A stretch of DNA of 64,000 bases, from contig JADKFY010000006.1 of assembly GCA_016717305.1 (NCBI GenBank), positions 1 through 64,000 of the forward strand. The letters run 5' to 3'. Numbering within the stretch: the first letter of the stretch is position 1; every line of letters begins with the position of its first letter. Shown here piece by piece: positions 45,336 through 54,859 of the stretch. The translations under genes were made by a program, and so were the position numbers. The notes below the pieces were generated by a model. It was given only the letters and a program-made list of their open reading frames with translations, did no database searches and was not told the DNA's origin. This DNA is from Flavobacteriales bacterium. GTDB taxonomy: Bacteria > Bacteroidota > Bacteroidia > Flavobacteriales_F > PHOS-HE28.

Positions 45336-46427
45336 ATGGTGTTACGACCTGCCGCAGTGGTAATGTGCATGTGGTCACTTCAGCTTGCTGCCCAAGTAAC
45401 GAGCACTACTTATGCGGACCTGGATGCCCGCAAGATGGTGGACGCATCCTATGCAACACGATCCTTCATGGGGGCTGCTGCTGGCTTCGCAATTGATGGG
45501 GAATTCGTTTGGCAATATGCCGTTGGCCTTTCCGATGCATCCGACAGCACCTTGTTCCAATCGAACACACGAACGAGGATCGCATCCATAGCCAAGCCCA
45601 TGACGGCGATCGCCACTATGCAGTTGGTGGAGCGAGGAGTATTGGATCTGGATGTGCCGGTCCAGATCTACTTACCTGAGTTCGCAGTAAAGAAGGAAGG
45701 CGTGGTCACCACGCGTCAACTCCTTCAACACACTGCGGGAATTGGTGAATATGCGACGGCAAAAGAGCGTGAGAACCAGGTCCACTACACCACTCTACTT
45801 GACGCTATTGACATCTTCAAGGATCGTGACCTGATCTCCGTACCGGGAGTGGAATTCAACTACTCCACGTATGGGTATGTGTTGCTGGGCGCGATCATTG
45901 AAAAGGTAAGCGGTCAGACTTTTACGGCATATATGCAGTCGCACATTTGGGATGTGGCCGGGTTGCAAGACACAGGTGTTGAAAATGGAAGGGAAGGTCA
46001 TGCTGCGTTGTACCACAGCAATGACAAAGGCAAGATATCCGGGTCAAAGATCACGGACCTCAGCGACCGCATACCAGGCGGCGGCTTCTACTCCACCCTT
46101 ACGGACCTTCTGAAATTCGGCAATGCAGTTCTTGATGGTTCGTTGATCTCTGCAGAAAGCTTGGCTGTAATGCTCAAAGACCCCGGCATCAAAACCGATG
46201 GCAACGGATATGGGCTGGGATGGTACCTGTTCGGTGAAAACCCAAAATACGGTAATGTCTTCGGCCACAACGGATCACAGACCGGCGCATCCACGTTCCT
46301 GATGTTGCTTCCCGAACAGCATACCGTTGTCGCAGTGGTGTCCAACACCTCCAATGCGCTACCAGCCGTTTCAGCGCTAACCGTTGCCTTGTTCGATCCG
46401 GCCGCTATTACGAAGGCGCAACGATAG
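45336..46427 (+). CDS. Serine hydrolase, beta-lactamase/D-alanyl carboxypeptidase class C type
   Basis: The ATG at 45336 gives a signal peptide (MVLRPAAVVMCMWSLQLAAQ); upstream starts at 45303 or 45171 are possible. The 363-residue protein has the SxxK motif SIAKP with nucleophile S84 and K87, the YxN-position motif YSTYGY with Y176, and the HxG motif GHNGS with H311. These define the class C penicillin-recognising hydrolases (beta-lactamases, DD-peptidases, esterases). The active-site set is complete, but the substrate cannot be told from sequence. It would act in the periplasm. Confidence 0.92.
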   Translation: MVLRPAAVVMCMWSLQLAAQVTSTTYADLDARKMVDASYATRSFMGAAAGFAIDGEFVWQYAVGLSDASDSTLFQSNTRTRIASIAKPMTAIATMQLVERGVLDLDVPVQIYLPEFAVKKEGVVTTRQLLQHTAGIGEYATAKERENQVHYTTLLDAIDIFKDRDLISVPGVEFNYSTYGYVLLGAIIEKVSGQTFTAYMQSHIWDVAGLQDTGVENGREGHAALYHSNDKGKISGSKITDLSDRIPGGGFYSTLTDLLKFGNAVLDGSLISAESLAVMLKDPGIKTDGNGYGLGWYLFGENPKYGNVFGHNGSQTGASTFLMLLPEQHTVVAVVSNTSNALPAVSALTVALFDPAAITKAQR

Positions 46428-46455
46428 GGCAATTGCGCTCATTACCTTTCGCACC

Positions 46456-46803
46456 ATGGACGCAGGCACAGCACGCGAAATGGCACTTGACATGCCTGGT
46501 ACATTGGAAAAAGTACGTTATGGAAGACCGAACTTCAGCGTAAAGAAGAAGGGGTACATGAACCTATGGCTGGACGAGGGTCGCGCTGTGATCAAACTCT
46601 CCGTTGGGCAACAGGAAACCTGGAATGATGAAGACCCGGACCACTTTACACCCTTACCGGGCAGGCTGGGTAAATTGGGCTGGACCAACGTTTTCTTAGG
46701 AACCATAGAAGAACGGAGATTCAGGTTCGTGGTGGATCTCGCTTGGCGGAACGTCGCCCCGAAATGGTTGATCCTTACCCGACAGGCTCCACCGAAGGGC
46801 TGA
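46456..46803 (+). CDS. MmcQ/YjbR family DNA-binding-like protein
   Basis: The ATG at 46456 (MDAGTAREMALDMPGTLEKVRYGRPNFSVKKKGYMNLW) gives 115 residues, the family's usual size. The segment LGKLGWTNVFLGTIEERRFRFVVDLAWRNVAPKWL is the conserved C-terminal CyaY-like fold. The family is widespread and its role unknown. It ends 28 bases after the serine hydrolase would, and a bidirectional hairpin follows at 46837. Confidence 0.9.
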   Translation: MDAGTAREMALDMPGTLEKVRYGRPNFSVKKKGYMNLWLDEGRAVIKLSVGQQETWNDEDPDHFTPLPGRLGKLGWTNVFLGTIEERRFRFVVDLAWRNVAPKWLILTRQAPPKG

Positions 46804-46836
46804 ATTTCGTTAATGGCCTCACCCACATCAAAACAA

Positions 46837-46866
46837 CAAGCCCCCCAACTTGCGCTGGAGGGCTTG
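46837..46866. terminator. Hairpin serving the tRNA gene and/or MmcQ gene
   Basis: CAAGCCC (46837-46843) and GGGCTTG (46860-46866) form a 7-bp stem; on the minus strand it is followed by TTGTTTT, a normal intrinsic terminator for the tRNA transcribed toward it. On the plus strand no T tract follows. Confidence 0.7.
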
Positions 46867-46877
46867 CTGCTCTAATG

Positions 46878-46949
46878 AGCCCCTCATCGGATTTGAACCG
46901 ACGACCTGCTCATTACGAATGAGCTGCTCTACCGCTGAGCTAAAGGGGC
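46878..46949 (-). tRNA. tRNA-Thr(CGT)
   Basis: The minus strand folds as a cloverleaf: acceptor GCCCCTT with GAGGGGC, D-arm GCTC/GAGC, anticodon stem GCTCA/TGAGC with loop TTCGTAA, and T-arm GTCGG-TTCAAAT-CCGAT. The anticodon is CGT, reading the threonine codon ACG. The discriminator is T and CCA is not encoded. A TACATTTG promoter element is 20 bases upstream and a hairpin terminator follows. Confidence 0.95.
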
Positions 46950-46968
46950 CTGAACGAAACAGGGGCCG

Positions 46969-46976
46969 CAAATGTA
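46969..46976 (-). promoter_or_regulatory. Bacteroidota -7 element for tRNA-Thr
   Basis: The minus strand reads TACATTTG, an exact TAnnTTTG match, ending 20 bases before the tRNA 5' end. No clear -33 TTG is visible. Confidence 0.65.
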
Positions 46977-47244
46977 GGATACTTCCTTGTTCCGGAATAG
47001 GTTGGTCGTATTGGGACCGGAGCTTATTCGCGCTAATTCCTCCCGCCTTTGATCGGTCGTTATGCATCACGCCTAGGTGACTTGTTCGATCCAAGGTCGT
47101 CCAATTCTCGCATTGGGATGGACCAAGATCTGCACAGGAACCCAACATTCCATCCAAGTTTTCATTCGCCTATTGACCGACCGACCGATCCATTACTACC
47201 TTCGTGTCCCTTATTGGAGACCCCTTACCGGGCCCATTGCTCAA

Positions 47245-47445
47245 ATGAAGATCAACTCAATAGTAAAGGAGAACAGCGCAGACCCGTCTGCAGAACCAAC
47301 GGAGAAAACCGAGCGGGGCTTTGGCACCGCAGCGGAGTTGGGATTTGACCCTTTGACCGACTTGAACCTACCTGGTAGCTATGAAAAGGCCATGGCGCGG
47401 TTCAGCAAACTTCCCGGAGAACGTCCTTTGGAAGTGCTGAATTAG
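47245..47445 (+). CDS. 66-residue charged hypothetical protein
   Basis: From the ATG at 47245 the protein reads MKINSIVKENSADPSAEPTEKTERGFGTAAELGF, then DPLTDLNLPGSYEKAMARFSKLPGERPLEVLN. It is acidic in the middle and likely largely disordered; no family is recognised. It is followed 22 bases later by a strong intrinsic terminator, which supports a real transcript end. An upstream in-frame ATG at 47077 would add an unrelated arginine/proline-rich extension. Confidence 0.55.
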   Translation: MKINSIVKENSADPSAEPTEKTERGFGTAAELGFDPLTDLNLPGSYEKAMARFSKLPGERPLEVLN

Positions 47446-47467
47446 AAAAGTTCACGATCATTATTCG

Positions 47468-47497
47468 AAAGATCCCCGGGCGCCCTCGGGGATCTTT
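47468..47497 (+). terminator. Intrinsic terminator
   Basis: AAAGATCCCC (47468-47477) pairs with GGGGATCTTT (47488-47497), a perfect 10-bp stem with a GGGCGCCCTC loop, followed by CTTTTT on the plus strand. It terminates the small gene just upstream. Confidence 0.9.
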
Positions 47498-47653
47498 CTT
47501 TTTCCGGGTGCCGTAACGAAGAACATATTGCAATTTTCGCGGATCGTTTTACCTTCATCCTGCTTCCGCGTGTCCATCTAGACCGTGTGCGATAGGCTTG
47601 GCTGGACCTCCACGGTGGTGATCACTGATCAACCATCTAAACCCACCCATATC

Positions 47654-49784
47654 ATGAAGATCTTCGATGCCAAGCACATCAAGAACATCGTCCTGCTCGG
47701 TTCCCACGGATGCGGCAAGACCACGCTGGCCGAAACCATGCTCTTCGAAGCGGGGCTTATCCAACGCCGCGGCCGAGTCGAGGACAAGAATACCGTGAGC
47801 GACCACCACCCAGCTGGAACACAAGCGCGGGAGCAGCGTGTACAGCACCGTTATGCATACCGAATGGCGTAACTACAAGATCAACATCATCGACACTCCG
47901 GGTCTGGACGACTTGGTGGGCGAGACCGTTCCTGCTTTGCGCGTGGCGGACACCTGCGTTTTGCTGCTGAACGCGCACCATGGTGTTGAAGTAGGCACCG
48001 ATCTCGTTTGGGAACACATGCAACGCTATGCCAGGCCCGTGATCATAGGTGTGAACCAGCTGGATCATGGCTTGGCCGATTTCGATGCAACGGTTTCCCA
48101 GGCCAAAGAACATTTCGGCCCCGCTGTTACGGTGATGCAATACCCTATGGAACAAGGCGATGGCTTTCATCGGATCATCGACCTTTTGAAAATGACGATG
48201 TACGTGTTCAAGGATGCCGGTGGTAAGCCTGAAAAGCAATCGATCCCTTCCACCGAAAAGGAAAGAGCCGAGAGCTTGCATAAGGAACTGGTGGAGAAAG
48301 CCGCTGAGAATGATGAGACCTTGATGGAGCACTACTTCGCAAAAGGTGAACTGGATGAGGATGAAATGCGGATCGGTTTGCGAAAAGGTATGATGGCGCG
48401 CACCTGTTTTCCTGTGTTCTGCCTGAGTGCATTACGGAACATGGGCAGCGGTCGATTGATGGGCTTCATTGACAACGTTGCACCCAGTGCGATCGAGATG
48501 CCCGATGAAAAGACCGAGGACGGAACCAACCTATCCTGCACAGTGGATGGACCAACCGTACTCTTCACGTTCAAGACAGTGATCGAGCCACGTGCCGGGC
48601 ATATCACCTTGTTCAAGGTGATGCGTGGAGAAGTGCAAGAGGGCATGGAACTGGTGAACGAGAATACAGGGAACACCGAACGGGTCAACCAGCTCTTTAT
48701 CGTGGATGGCAAAGAGCGGATCCACGTGAACAAACTGCAAGCCGGAGATATTGGGGGTACGATCAAGTTGAAGGACACGGCAACGGCACACACATTGCAC
48801 GCCCCGGGAAAGGCGGTGAAATTGCAACCCATTGCCTTCCCCGGACCACGGCTGCGCCAAGTGATCAAGGCGGTGGAACAGAAACAGGAAGAGAAATTAC
48901 ATGCGGCACTGTTGGAGATCCAGAAGGAGGACCCCACCGTTGTGCTGCACTACAGCCGCGAGACCGCACAACAATTGATAGGTGGTCAAGGGGAGTTGCA
49001 TTTGAACCTCTTGAATTGGAAATTGGATCATCACTACAAGGTGAAGGCCGAATTCGGTAGTCCACGGATACCCTATCGTGAAACGATCCGGAAGTCCGCC
49101 GAAGCGAGCTACCGGCATAAGAAACAGAGCGGCGGAAGTGGCCAGTTCGCTGAGGTGCATTTGAAGATAGAGCCGTGGACGATGGATATGGCAGAACCCA
49201 CTGGGCATACCGTCCGTGGGAAAGACGTGCATGAACTACCTACCGGTGGTGTGCTTGTTTTCTACAATTGCATTGTTGGGGGCACCATCGACAATAAGTT
49301 CCTTCCTAGCATATTGAAGGGCATCATGGAAAAGATGGAAAGCGGACCATTGACAGGATCACCTGCACGCGACATTCGGGTGATCGTGCATGATGGCAAA
49401 ATGCATCCAGTGGACAGCAATGACATCAGTTTCCGTATTGCTGGACAGATGGCCTTCAGGGAAGCATTTGCCAACGCTGCCCCACAATTGATGGAACCTG
49501 TACAAGAGCTTGAAGTTCGCGTGCCAGCAGACCTTATGGGTGAGGTAATGACCGACCTCCAAAGCCGCAGGTCCGTGGTGGTCGGCGTCCATGCCCAAGG
49601 ACGCGATCAAGTGATCAAGGTGCATACGCCTTTGGCGGAACTGGATCGGTACAGTACCACCCTTCGAAGTCTTACACAAGGTCGTGGCAACTACACGGAG
49701 CGCTTTCTCCAATACCAACCCATGAGCACAGAATTGCAAAGCAAGCTGGTCCATTCGCACCGTTCTGAAGAAGTGCTTGCATAA
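47654..49784 (+). pseudogene. EF-G-like translational GTPase, one-base frameshift near the N-terminus
   Basis: The ATG at 47654 (MKIFDAKHIKNIVLLGSHGCGKTTL) gives a P-loop at residues 16-23. The frame is lost at 47809-47811, where CACCACCCAG carries one C too many for the family reading HHQLEHKRGSSVYSTVMHTEW. The rest continues with IIDTPGL (G3), VIIGVNQLD (G4), and EF-G domains II to V (KVMRGEVQEG, YRETIRKSAEASYRHKKQSGGSGQFAEVHLKIEP, VHELPTGGVLVFYNCIVGGTIDNKFLPSILKGIMEKME) to EVLA. In all about 709 residues, a FusA2-type paralogue. G4 has Gln in place of the usual Lys. If the C run is a sequencing error, the gene is intact. Confidence 0.85.
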
Positions 49785-50127
49785 GAGCCTGCTCAGGACC
49801 TAATCAGTACCCTTTGCGATGATCTCCGATCAGGGTTTTCCGGAAAATGGTCGTAATGCCGCGAACACGGGAAAAGGACAGAGTTTGACAGAGTGAGCAT
49901 TTTAGAGTGATCCTTGGGTGAGAAAGGGGACGAAGGACGAATGTGGAAATTTCCTGAACGCCGTGTTAGGATGGGCCTGTTCACAAAAAGACCAATTCTT
50001 GGCACCTTCTGGAACCGAGGGTATTTCCTTTGCGTATGAACATCCGATACGGATCAGGTGACCTTCTCGCTCCCCACCGTCCGAACCGTATGTCCTTTTG
50101 ATCACGCACCGCCCATTGCCCAATAGC
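49785..50127. other. Intergenic region upstream of glycosyltransferase
   Basis: About 343 bases. A 12-base palindrome TTTTCCGGAAAA lies at 49836-49847, a possible operator or part of a terminator. No gene or RNA is recognised. Confidence 0.4.
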
Positions 50128-51336
50128 ATGCTCCCTGACCATACGGCTGAACGCACTGAATTGAGAACCGATATTGCCACGAGCCAACTGCGGGTAACCT
50201 ACGCCACGAGCTACGATCCGCAAGACGTGCGAGCTTGGAGCGGAACGGTCTATCACATGGCAAAGGCCATGGAGGCCCAGGGTATTTCCATGGAATACAT
50301 GGGTAAGTTGGCGAAGAACCAATTGTTCGTGAACAAGGCGATCAACAAGATCTCCCGCATGACCAATTTCGGGGACCTGTTCCCCGTAGAACGGACAACA
50401 CGGATGGCCCAGCACTTTGCCGATGCGATCCGTGAACATCTATTGCACAGTCGATCGGACATCGTTTTCTCACCCAGCAGTTTGCCCATTGCCCTGCTGA
50501 AGACCAAGCGGCCTAAGGTCTTTTACACAGATGCCACCTTTGCGGGCATTTTGGCTAAAGATCCTGCGTTCAAGAGCTATCCGAAGAAGTATATCGCCGA
50601 GGGTCACAAGTTGGAGCAAGCGGCCTTGGACAATTGCGACCTGGCCATGTATGCAAGCAACTGGGCGGCGCAAACAGCGATGCATTATTACAAGGTGGAT
50701 GAACGCAAAGTGCGCGTATTCCCTTTCGGTGGCAATTTCTCTGTTCCACCGCCACGTGCCGAAGTGCTCAAGAACATCGGGGATCGCAAGTTCGATCACT
50801 GCGAATTATTGTTCGTTGGGGTCAACTGGACCAACAAAGGCGGCCCAAAAGTGATGGACGTTGCACGTATACTACACGAACGCGGTGTCCCCTTGAAGCT
50901 CCATTTGGTCGGCTGTGAACCTTTGGTTGATAAGCTTCCCTCCTATGCGACCGCACATGGATTCATTTCCAAGGCCACACCTGAGGGCAGGGACCTGTTG
51001 AAGAAGTTGTACGCCAATGCCCACTTCCTCTTGCTTCCAACTCTTGCTGATTGCTTGGGGCTGGTGATGTGTGAAGCAAATTCATTGGGTGTTCCCAGCA
51101 TGGCCAATGATGTAGGAGGTGTAGGCGAAGTAGTGCGCCCTGGCATAAATGGGCACCTCTTTCCTGCTGAGGCCCCCGCCAGTGATTGGGCGGATACCAT
51201 CGAGAAGCTTTTCGAAGATCCAAAGACATACCGGCAAATGGCTATGGACAGCCGCACGGAATACGAGACCCGCCTGAACTGGGACGTGGCCGGCCGCTCG
51301 ATAAAAGAAGCGTTGCTTGGTCTGTTGAAGAAGTAG
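50128..51336 (+). CDS. GT4-type glycosyltransferase
   Basis: The ATG at 50128 (MLPDHTAERTELRTDIATSQL) is preferred; an ATG at 50098 adds ten residues. The 402-residue protein has a GT-B fold: VTYATSYDPQDVRAWSGTVYHMAKAMEAQG in the N-lobe, KRPKVFYTDATFAGI and LLFVGVNWTNKGGPKVMDVARILHERGV linking the lobes, and the donor-binding C-lobe motif CEANSLGVPSMANDVGGVGEVVRPGINGHLFP with its conserved E and GG. It is a group 4 (WaaG/PimA-like) transferase acting on an unknown acceptor, perhaps a surface glycan. Confidence 0.9.
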   Translation: MLPDHTAERTELRTDIATSQLRVTYATSYDPQDVRAWSGTVYHMAKAMEAQGISMEYMGKLAKNQLFVNKAINKISRMTNFGDLFPVERTTRMAQHFADAIREHLLHSRSDIVFSPSSLPIALLKTKRPKVFYTDATFAGILAKDPAFKSYPKKYIAEGHKLEQAALDNCDLAMYASNWAAQTAMHYYKVDERKVRVFPFGGNFSVPPPRAEVLKNIGDRKFDHCELLFVGVNWTNKGGPKVMDVARILHERGVPLKLHLVGCEPLVDKLPSYATAHGFISKATPEGRDLLKKLYANAHFLLLPTLADCLGLVMCEANSLGVPSMANDVGGVGEVVRPGINGHLFPAEAPASDWADTIEKLFEDPKTYRQMAMDSRTEYETRLNWDVAGRSIKEALLGLLKK

Positions 51337-51384
51337 CCAAAGCGTTTCCTTTGTGGATCGTGTCCTTGGGAGGTACGCTGCAAG

Positions 51385-52323
51385 ATGTTCCGATCCACAT
51401 CGCTTCTATCCTTGTTGGTCGTTGTTCTACTGAATGGTGGATGCAATGTGGCACGGATCCATTCCAGAGTATGTGAAAAGAGGCTTGTCAGGAACGGCTT
51501 TGAACAGACGTTGTTCATGGACTCCACAGGCTCGCACGCAGTGTGGAGCAATAGTACAGGGAATGATAAGGTTCTATTATTGCATGGCTATAGCGGCACG
51601 GGCAAGCTGCAGTGGAACAGGACCGCAGCGCTACTGGCAAAGGAACATCAGGTGATCATGCCGGACCTGCTGTGCCATGGGAAGAGTACCACGACATGGC
51701 ATGGGCGGAACATGGATGCGCAGGTAGCGCATGTGCTATTGCTGTTGGACAGCCTTCAGATCACGGACCCGGTCACCGTGGTTGGAAATAGCTATGGGGG
51801 TGGTGTAGCTGCGTTCTTGGCGGAAAAGCATCCGCGGAGGGTGAAGAAGCTTGTGGTCTACGACGGTCTTTTAAGTGACTATTCGAAGCACATGGCGGAT
51901 AGCATAGCCGTTTCTGTTGGGGCGGCGGATATTATTGACGTGTTGGGCACCAATTCCTACAAAGCCTTGCGAAAGGGGATAAAGCTTTCACTTTATCGCA
52001 ACCCGCCTGTTCCTGGCTTTTTGCTTAAACAGATCTACAATGTGGACGTTGCACCTTATCGTCCCGCGCAAGTAACCTTGCTCCTCGATCTTATGGTCCA
52101 TGAAGAACGCTACGTGGACAAGCAATTCATCTGGCCCATGCCTGTCTACTTCATTTGGGGGGAACGGGACGAGTTGATCCCGAATTCGGTGTGCCACAAG
52201 GTCATGCAGCGGAACCATATCCCCGAAGATCACCTGACCATTATACCCCGTACCGGCCACGTGGCCAACTTGGAACGACCCAAGGAATTTGACAGGGTAC
52301 TTCGGGAGATCTTGGCGAAATAG
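51385..52323 (+). CDS. Lipoprotein alpha/beta hydrolase
   Basis: The 312-residue protein has a lipobox-type signal (LVVVLLNGGC, cysteine at residue 20). The alpha/beta hydrolase core reads VLLLHGYSGTGKLQWNRTA, the nucleophile elbow GNSYGG with S136, the acid D262 in WGERDELIPN and the base H292 in RTGHVANLERP. The triad is complete. Members include esterases, lipases and haloalkane dehalogenase-like enzymes; the substrate is undetermined. The gene starts 49 bases after the glycosyltransferase stop and may be co-transcribed. Confidence 0.9.
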   Translation: MFRSTSLLSLLVVVLLNGGCNVARIHSRVCEKRLVRNGFEQTLFMDSTGSHAVWSNSTGNDKVLLLHGYSGTGKLQWNRTAALLAKEHQVIMPDLLCHGKSTTTWHGRNMDAQVAHVLLLLDSLQITDPVTVVGNSYGGGVAAFLAEKHPRRVKKLVVYDGLLSDYSKHMADSIAVSVGAADIIDVLGTNSYKALRKGIKLSLYRNPPVPGFLLKQIYNVDVAPYRPAQVTLLLDLMVHEERYVDKQFIWPMPVYFIWGERDELIPNSVCHKVMQRNHIPEDHLTIIPRTGHVANLERPKEFDRVLREILAK

Positions 52324-52335
52324 GGTTGATCGGTC

Positions 52336-54213
52336 TTACGGTTTCGCAAAGCCGTCCGCCCCTTCTGGGAATTCCACTGTGTTGTTGAGCAGGTCCATAT
52401 CGGCAGTGCGCTGTAATGGATCAATGCTCACCGAACGGAGTTCAGAGTATGGGACGGGCAGATCCAGCGAATACGTCAGGTTGGTCCATTGCCATGCTGG
52501 GAGTATAGCGAACTCGAAGTGTTCCGACCCGGCATTCTTCGATCCCAACGATAGCGAAAGAGGGATGTGGTGATCAATACTGCGCCCATCACGTAGGACC
52601 AACCGAAGGTCAACGGGCATCAATTGGTCCCCGATCCGCTCCAACTCGATGCGTATACCTCCGTTCACTCCCATTACACTGCGGATCCCCAAGTCCAACG
52701 TGCGTGTGGTGTTGATCCACTCATTGAAGTACCAGTCCAATTCCAACCCGCTCTGTTTCTCCATCACACGCTCGAGATCAACGGGGCCCGGATGTTTGAA
52801 CTTGCACGTTTCAAAGTAGCGCACAAGGCCTCGTTCCACATTCTTCTCCCCCACCACAGCACCCAGTTGGTACGCGAACATCTCTCCAAAACTGTACGCT
52901 GTGTTGCTATATGCCTTGTTGGTCTTGAAATGGTCCGCGTGGATACTGGCCGGCTCATGCTTTCCGTTGTTGACCATGGACCGATAGCCGCTGATCGAAC
53001 TCGCGTGCGGGTTCTCATCCGGCTTGGGGAACAACTCTTGCATAACAGCAGAACCCGCGTACTCCGTGAAACCCTCATCCATCCACGGGTATTGTCCCTC
53101 ATTGCTGGCCAATGCGCCATAATACCAACTATGCACGCTTTCATGAACGCTGGTACCCACCACACCACCTATCCTACGTTTCCCAAGGATCAACGTGAGC
53201 ATTGGGTATTCCATTCCACCATCCCCACCTTGTACAAAACTGAATTGAGGCCAAGGATAGGTTCCAAAGTGTGCGTTCATATACTGGAAACAGCGCACCA
53301 TGTAGCCAGGGAGTTGGTCCCAAACCTCTTTGGTCTCGGGATCATCCTTGCGGAAGAAATGAAGCAACGGACCATCCGGCACTTGTTCGGTCGTATGGAT
53401 GTAGGTCTTGTCTGCGGCCCACGCAAAGTCGTGAACGGCCTCGGCCTTGAAATGCCACTTCAACTTGTCGCCGGCTGGTCGTTTCAAGAGTTGATCTCCC
53501 ATCAGGTAGCCATGGCCGATCGCATTCGGGTTCTGCAATACCCCTGTTGAAGCAATGGTGAACGCACTGTCCATTTCCAAGGTGACATCGAAGTCACCCC
53601 AGACGCCGAAGTATTCACGACCTACATACGGGTCGGCATGCCAACCGCGCAGGTCGTATTCCGCCAGCTTCGGATACCATTGGGCCATACTATACGCCAC
53701 CCCTTCAGAATTGTCCCTACCACTTCGTCGGATCTGGATAGGCACTTGCCCATTGAACCGAAAATTGAAAGTGGTTCTCCTGTTTGGCAACAAGGGTTTT
53801 GCCAGTTCCACTTTGAGCACTGTGCCCAAGTGCTGCATGGTAACGGATCGGCCGTCCTGTGTAAACTCATTCACACTAAGTCTTCCCTCCTCTTGTGGGG
53901 AAAGTGCCGCGATACGATCACCCACCCGCGGGTCAGGATCCGCGATCGTACGTGAACGCACGTCCATTTCACTACCTGGCTGGAAGGCATTGAAATACAG
54001 GTGGAAGAACACTTCACGAAGGGTATCCGGACTGTTGTTCCAATAGACCAGCTTGGATGAACCACTGTACGCATGGGACTCCGCGTCCAGGGATACCTGC
54101 ATGGTATACTCTACGCGCTGTTGCCAGCCATCACATTGACCGTGGAACTGGAAAGGTAAGACCACGAGGGAAGCAGAGCAGAACAAACCGCGCAGTGCTG
54201 AGCAAAAGGACAT
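52336..54213 (-). CDS. M1-family metallopeptidase, secreted
   Basis: The start at 54213 gives a signal peptide (MSFCSALRGLFCSASLVVLPFQFHGQ); an ATG at 54282 overlaps the response regulator gene. The 625-residue protein has the gluzincin motif HESVH (H357, E358, H361) with the third ligand E380 exactly 18 residues later in WMDEGFTEYA, and the substrate-recognition GGDGGMEYPMLTLI in place of the classical GAMEN. It is a zinc aminopeptidase-like enzyme acting in the periplasm or outside. It is downstream of the single-domain response regulator on the same strand (66-base gap). Confidence 0.92.
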   Translation of the reverse strand: MSFCSALRGLFCSASLVVLPFQFHGQCDGWQQRVEYTMQVSLDAESHAYSGSSKLVYWNNSPDTLREVFFHLYFNAFQPGSEMDVRSRTIADPDPRVGDRIAALSPQEEGRLSVNEFTQDGRSVTMQHLGTVLKVELAKPLLPNRRTTFNFRFNGQVPIQIRRSGRDNSEGVAYSMAQWYPKLAEYDLRGWHADPYVGREYFGVWGDFDVTLEMDSAFTIASTGVLQNPNAIGHGYLMGDQLLKRPAGDKLKWHFKAEAVHDFAWAADKTYIHTTEQVPDGPLLHFFRKDDPETKEVWDQLPGYMVRCFQYMNAHFGTYPWPQFSFVQGGDGGMEYPMLTLILGKRRIGGVVGTSVHESVHSWYYGALASNEGQYPWMDEGFTEYAGSAVMQELFPKPDENPHASSISGYRSMVNNGKHEPASIHADHFKTNKAYSNTAYSFGEMFAYQLGAVVGEKNVERGLVRYFETCKFKHPGPVDLERVMEKQSGLELDWYFNEWINTTRTLDLGIRSVMGVNGGIRIELERIGDQLMPVDLRLVLRDGRSIDHHIPLSLSLGSKNAGSEHFEFAILPAWQWTNLTYSLDLPVPYSELRSVSIDPLQRTADMDLLNNTVEFPEGADGFAKP

Positions 54214-54278
54214 GGCACAAAGAAACGGACCAAGGACAAAGAAGCGACACGATCGGTGCACCGCCGGTAAACTGTCGG

Positions 54279-54767
54279 TCAAGAGAGAAGGCGCTGTCGC
54301 AGCGCGAACTCAAGCTGCTGGTTCACAAGGATCAACTGTTCGGTGTAAGCTGTTCGCTCCTCTTCAGCCTTGAATTCGTCATAGGCTCTTTGCATGGCCG
54401 TTGTCAATTCTTCAGGGTCCCATGGCTTAGCGATGTAGCGGGTAACGCGTCCATCATTGATCGCTTCAATTATGCCCTCAATATCCGAGTATCCAGTAAT
54501 GAGCATCCGGCGAATATTCGGGTAACGTTCCCGGATCATTCCCAGCATCCGGCTCCCTGGGGTTCCCGGCATGCGTTGATCCGCGATGACCACGTGCACA
54601 TGGTGCGTTGCCAGTTGCTCCCATGCTTTCGTTATGTCCGCGGCTAAGAGGACATGGACGGATCTCCTGAAAGTAGCTTGAAAAGCTTGGCGGTTACTGG
54701 CATCGTCGTCAACGAACAATACGCAAGGAAGCGCAGCGGAAGGGTCTGACTTTGGCACGGCGTTCAT
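54279..54767 (-). CDS. Single-domain response regulator
   Basis: The 162-residue protein is a lone receiver domain: acidic D20-D22 in VLFVDDDASNRQAFQATF, phosphoacceptor D63 in VVIADQRMPG, T91 in LITGY and K114 in AKPW. The C-terminal 35 residues form a coiled coil with no output domain. It resembles the receiver at the start of the kinase encoded at 60205-61746 (same DQRMP and KPW wording). It is divergent from the E1-nitroreductase operon and probably works with it. Confidence 0.9.
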   Translation of the reverse strand: MNAVPKSDPSAALPCVLFVDDDASNRQAFQATFRRSVHVLLAADITKAWEQLATHHVHVVIADQRMPGTPGSRMLGMIRERYPNIRRMLITGYSDIEGIIEAINDGRVTRYIAKPWDPEELTTAMQRAYDEFKAEEERTAYTEQLILVNQQLEFALRQRLLS

Positions 54768-54859
54768 GAGCGGTGTTCGATCGGGTCAAGTCCGATCCGG
54801 GGTGCATACGTGGATGTTGCCCGAATGGTTCCGGGCGTAAGATCGACCGACCACTTGAT

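Noticed and set aside
47838..49784. Second start of the EF-G-like gene as a separate gene
   Set aside because: Homology continues upstream in the adjacent frame with the P-loop, so it is one frameshifted gene from 47654.
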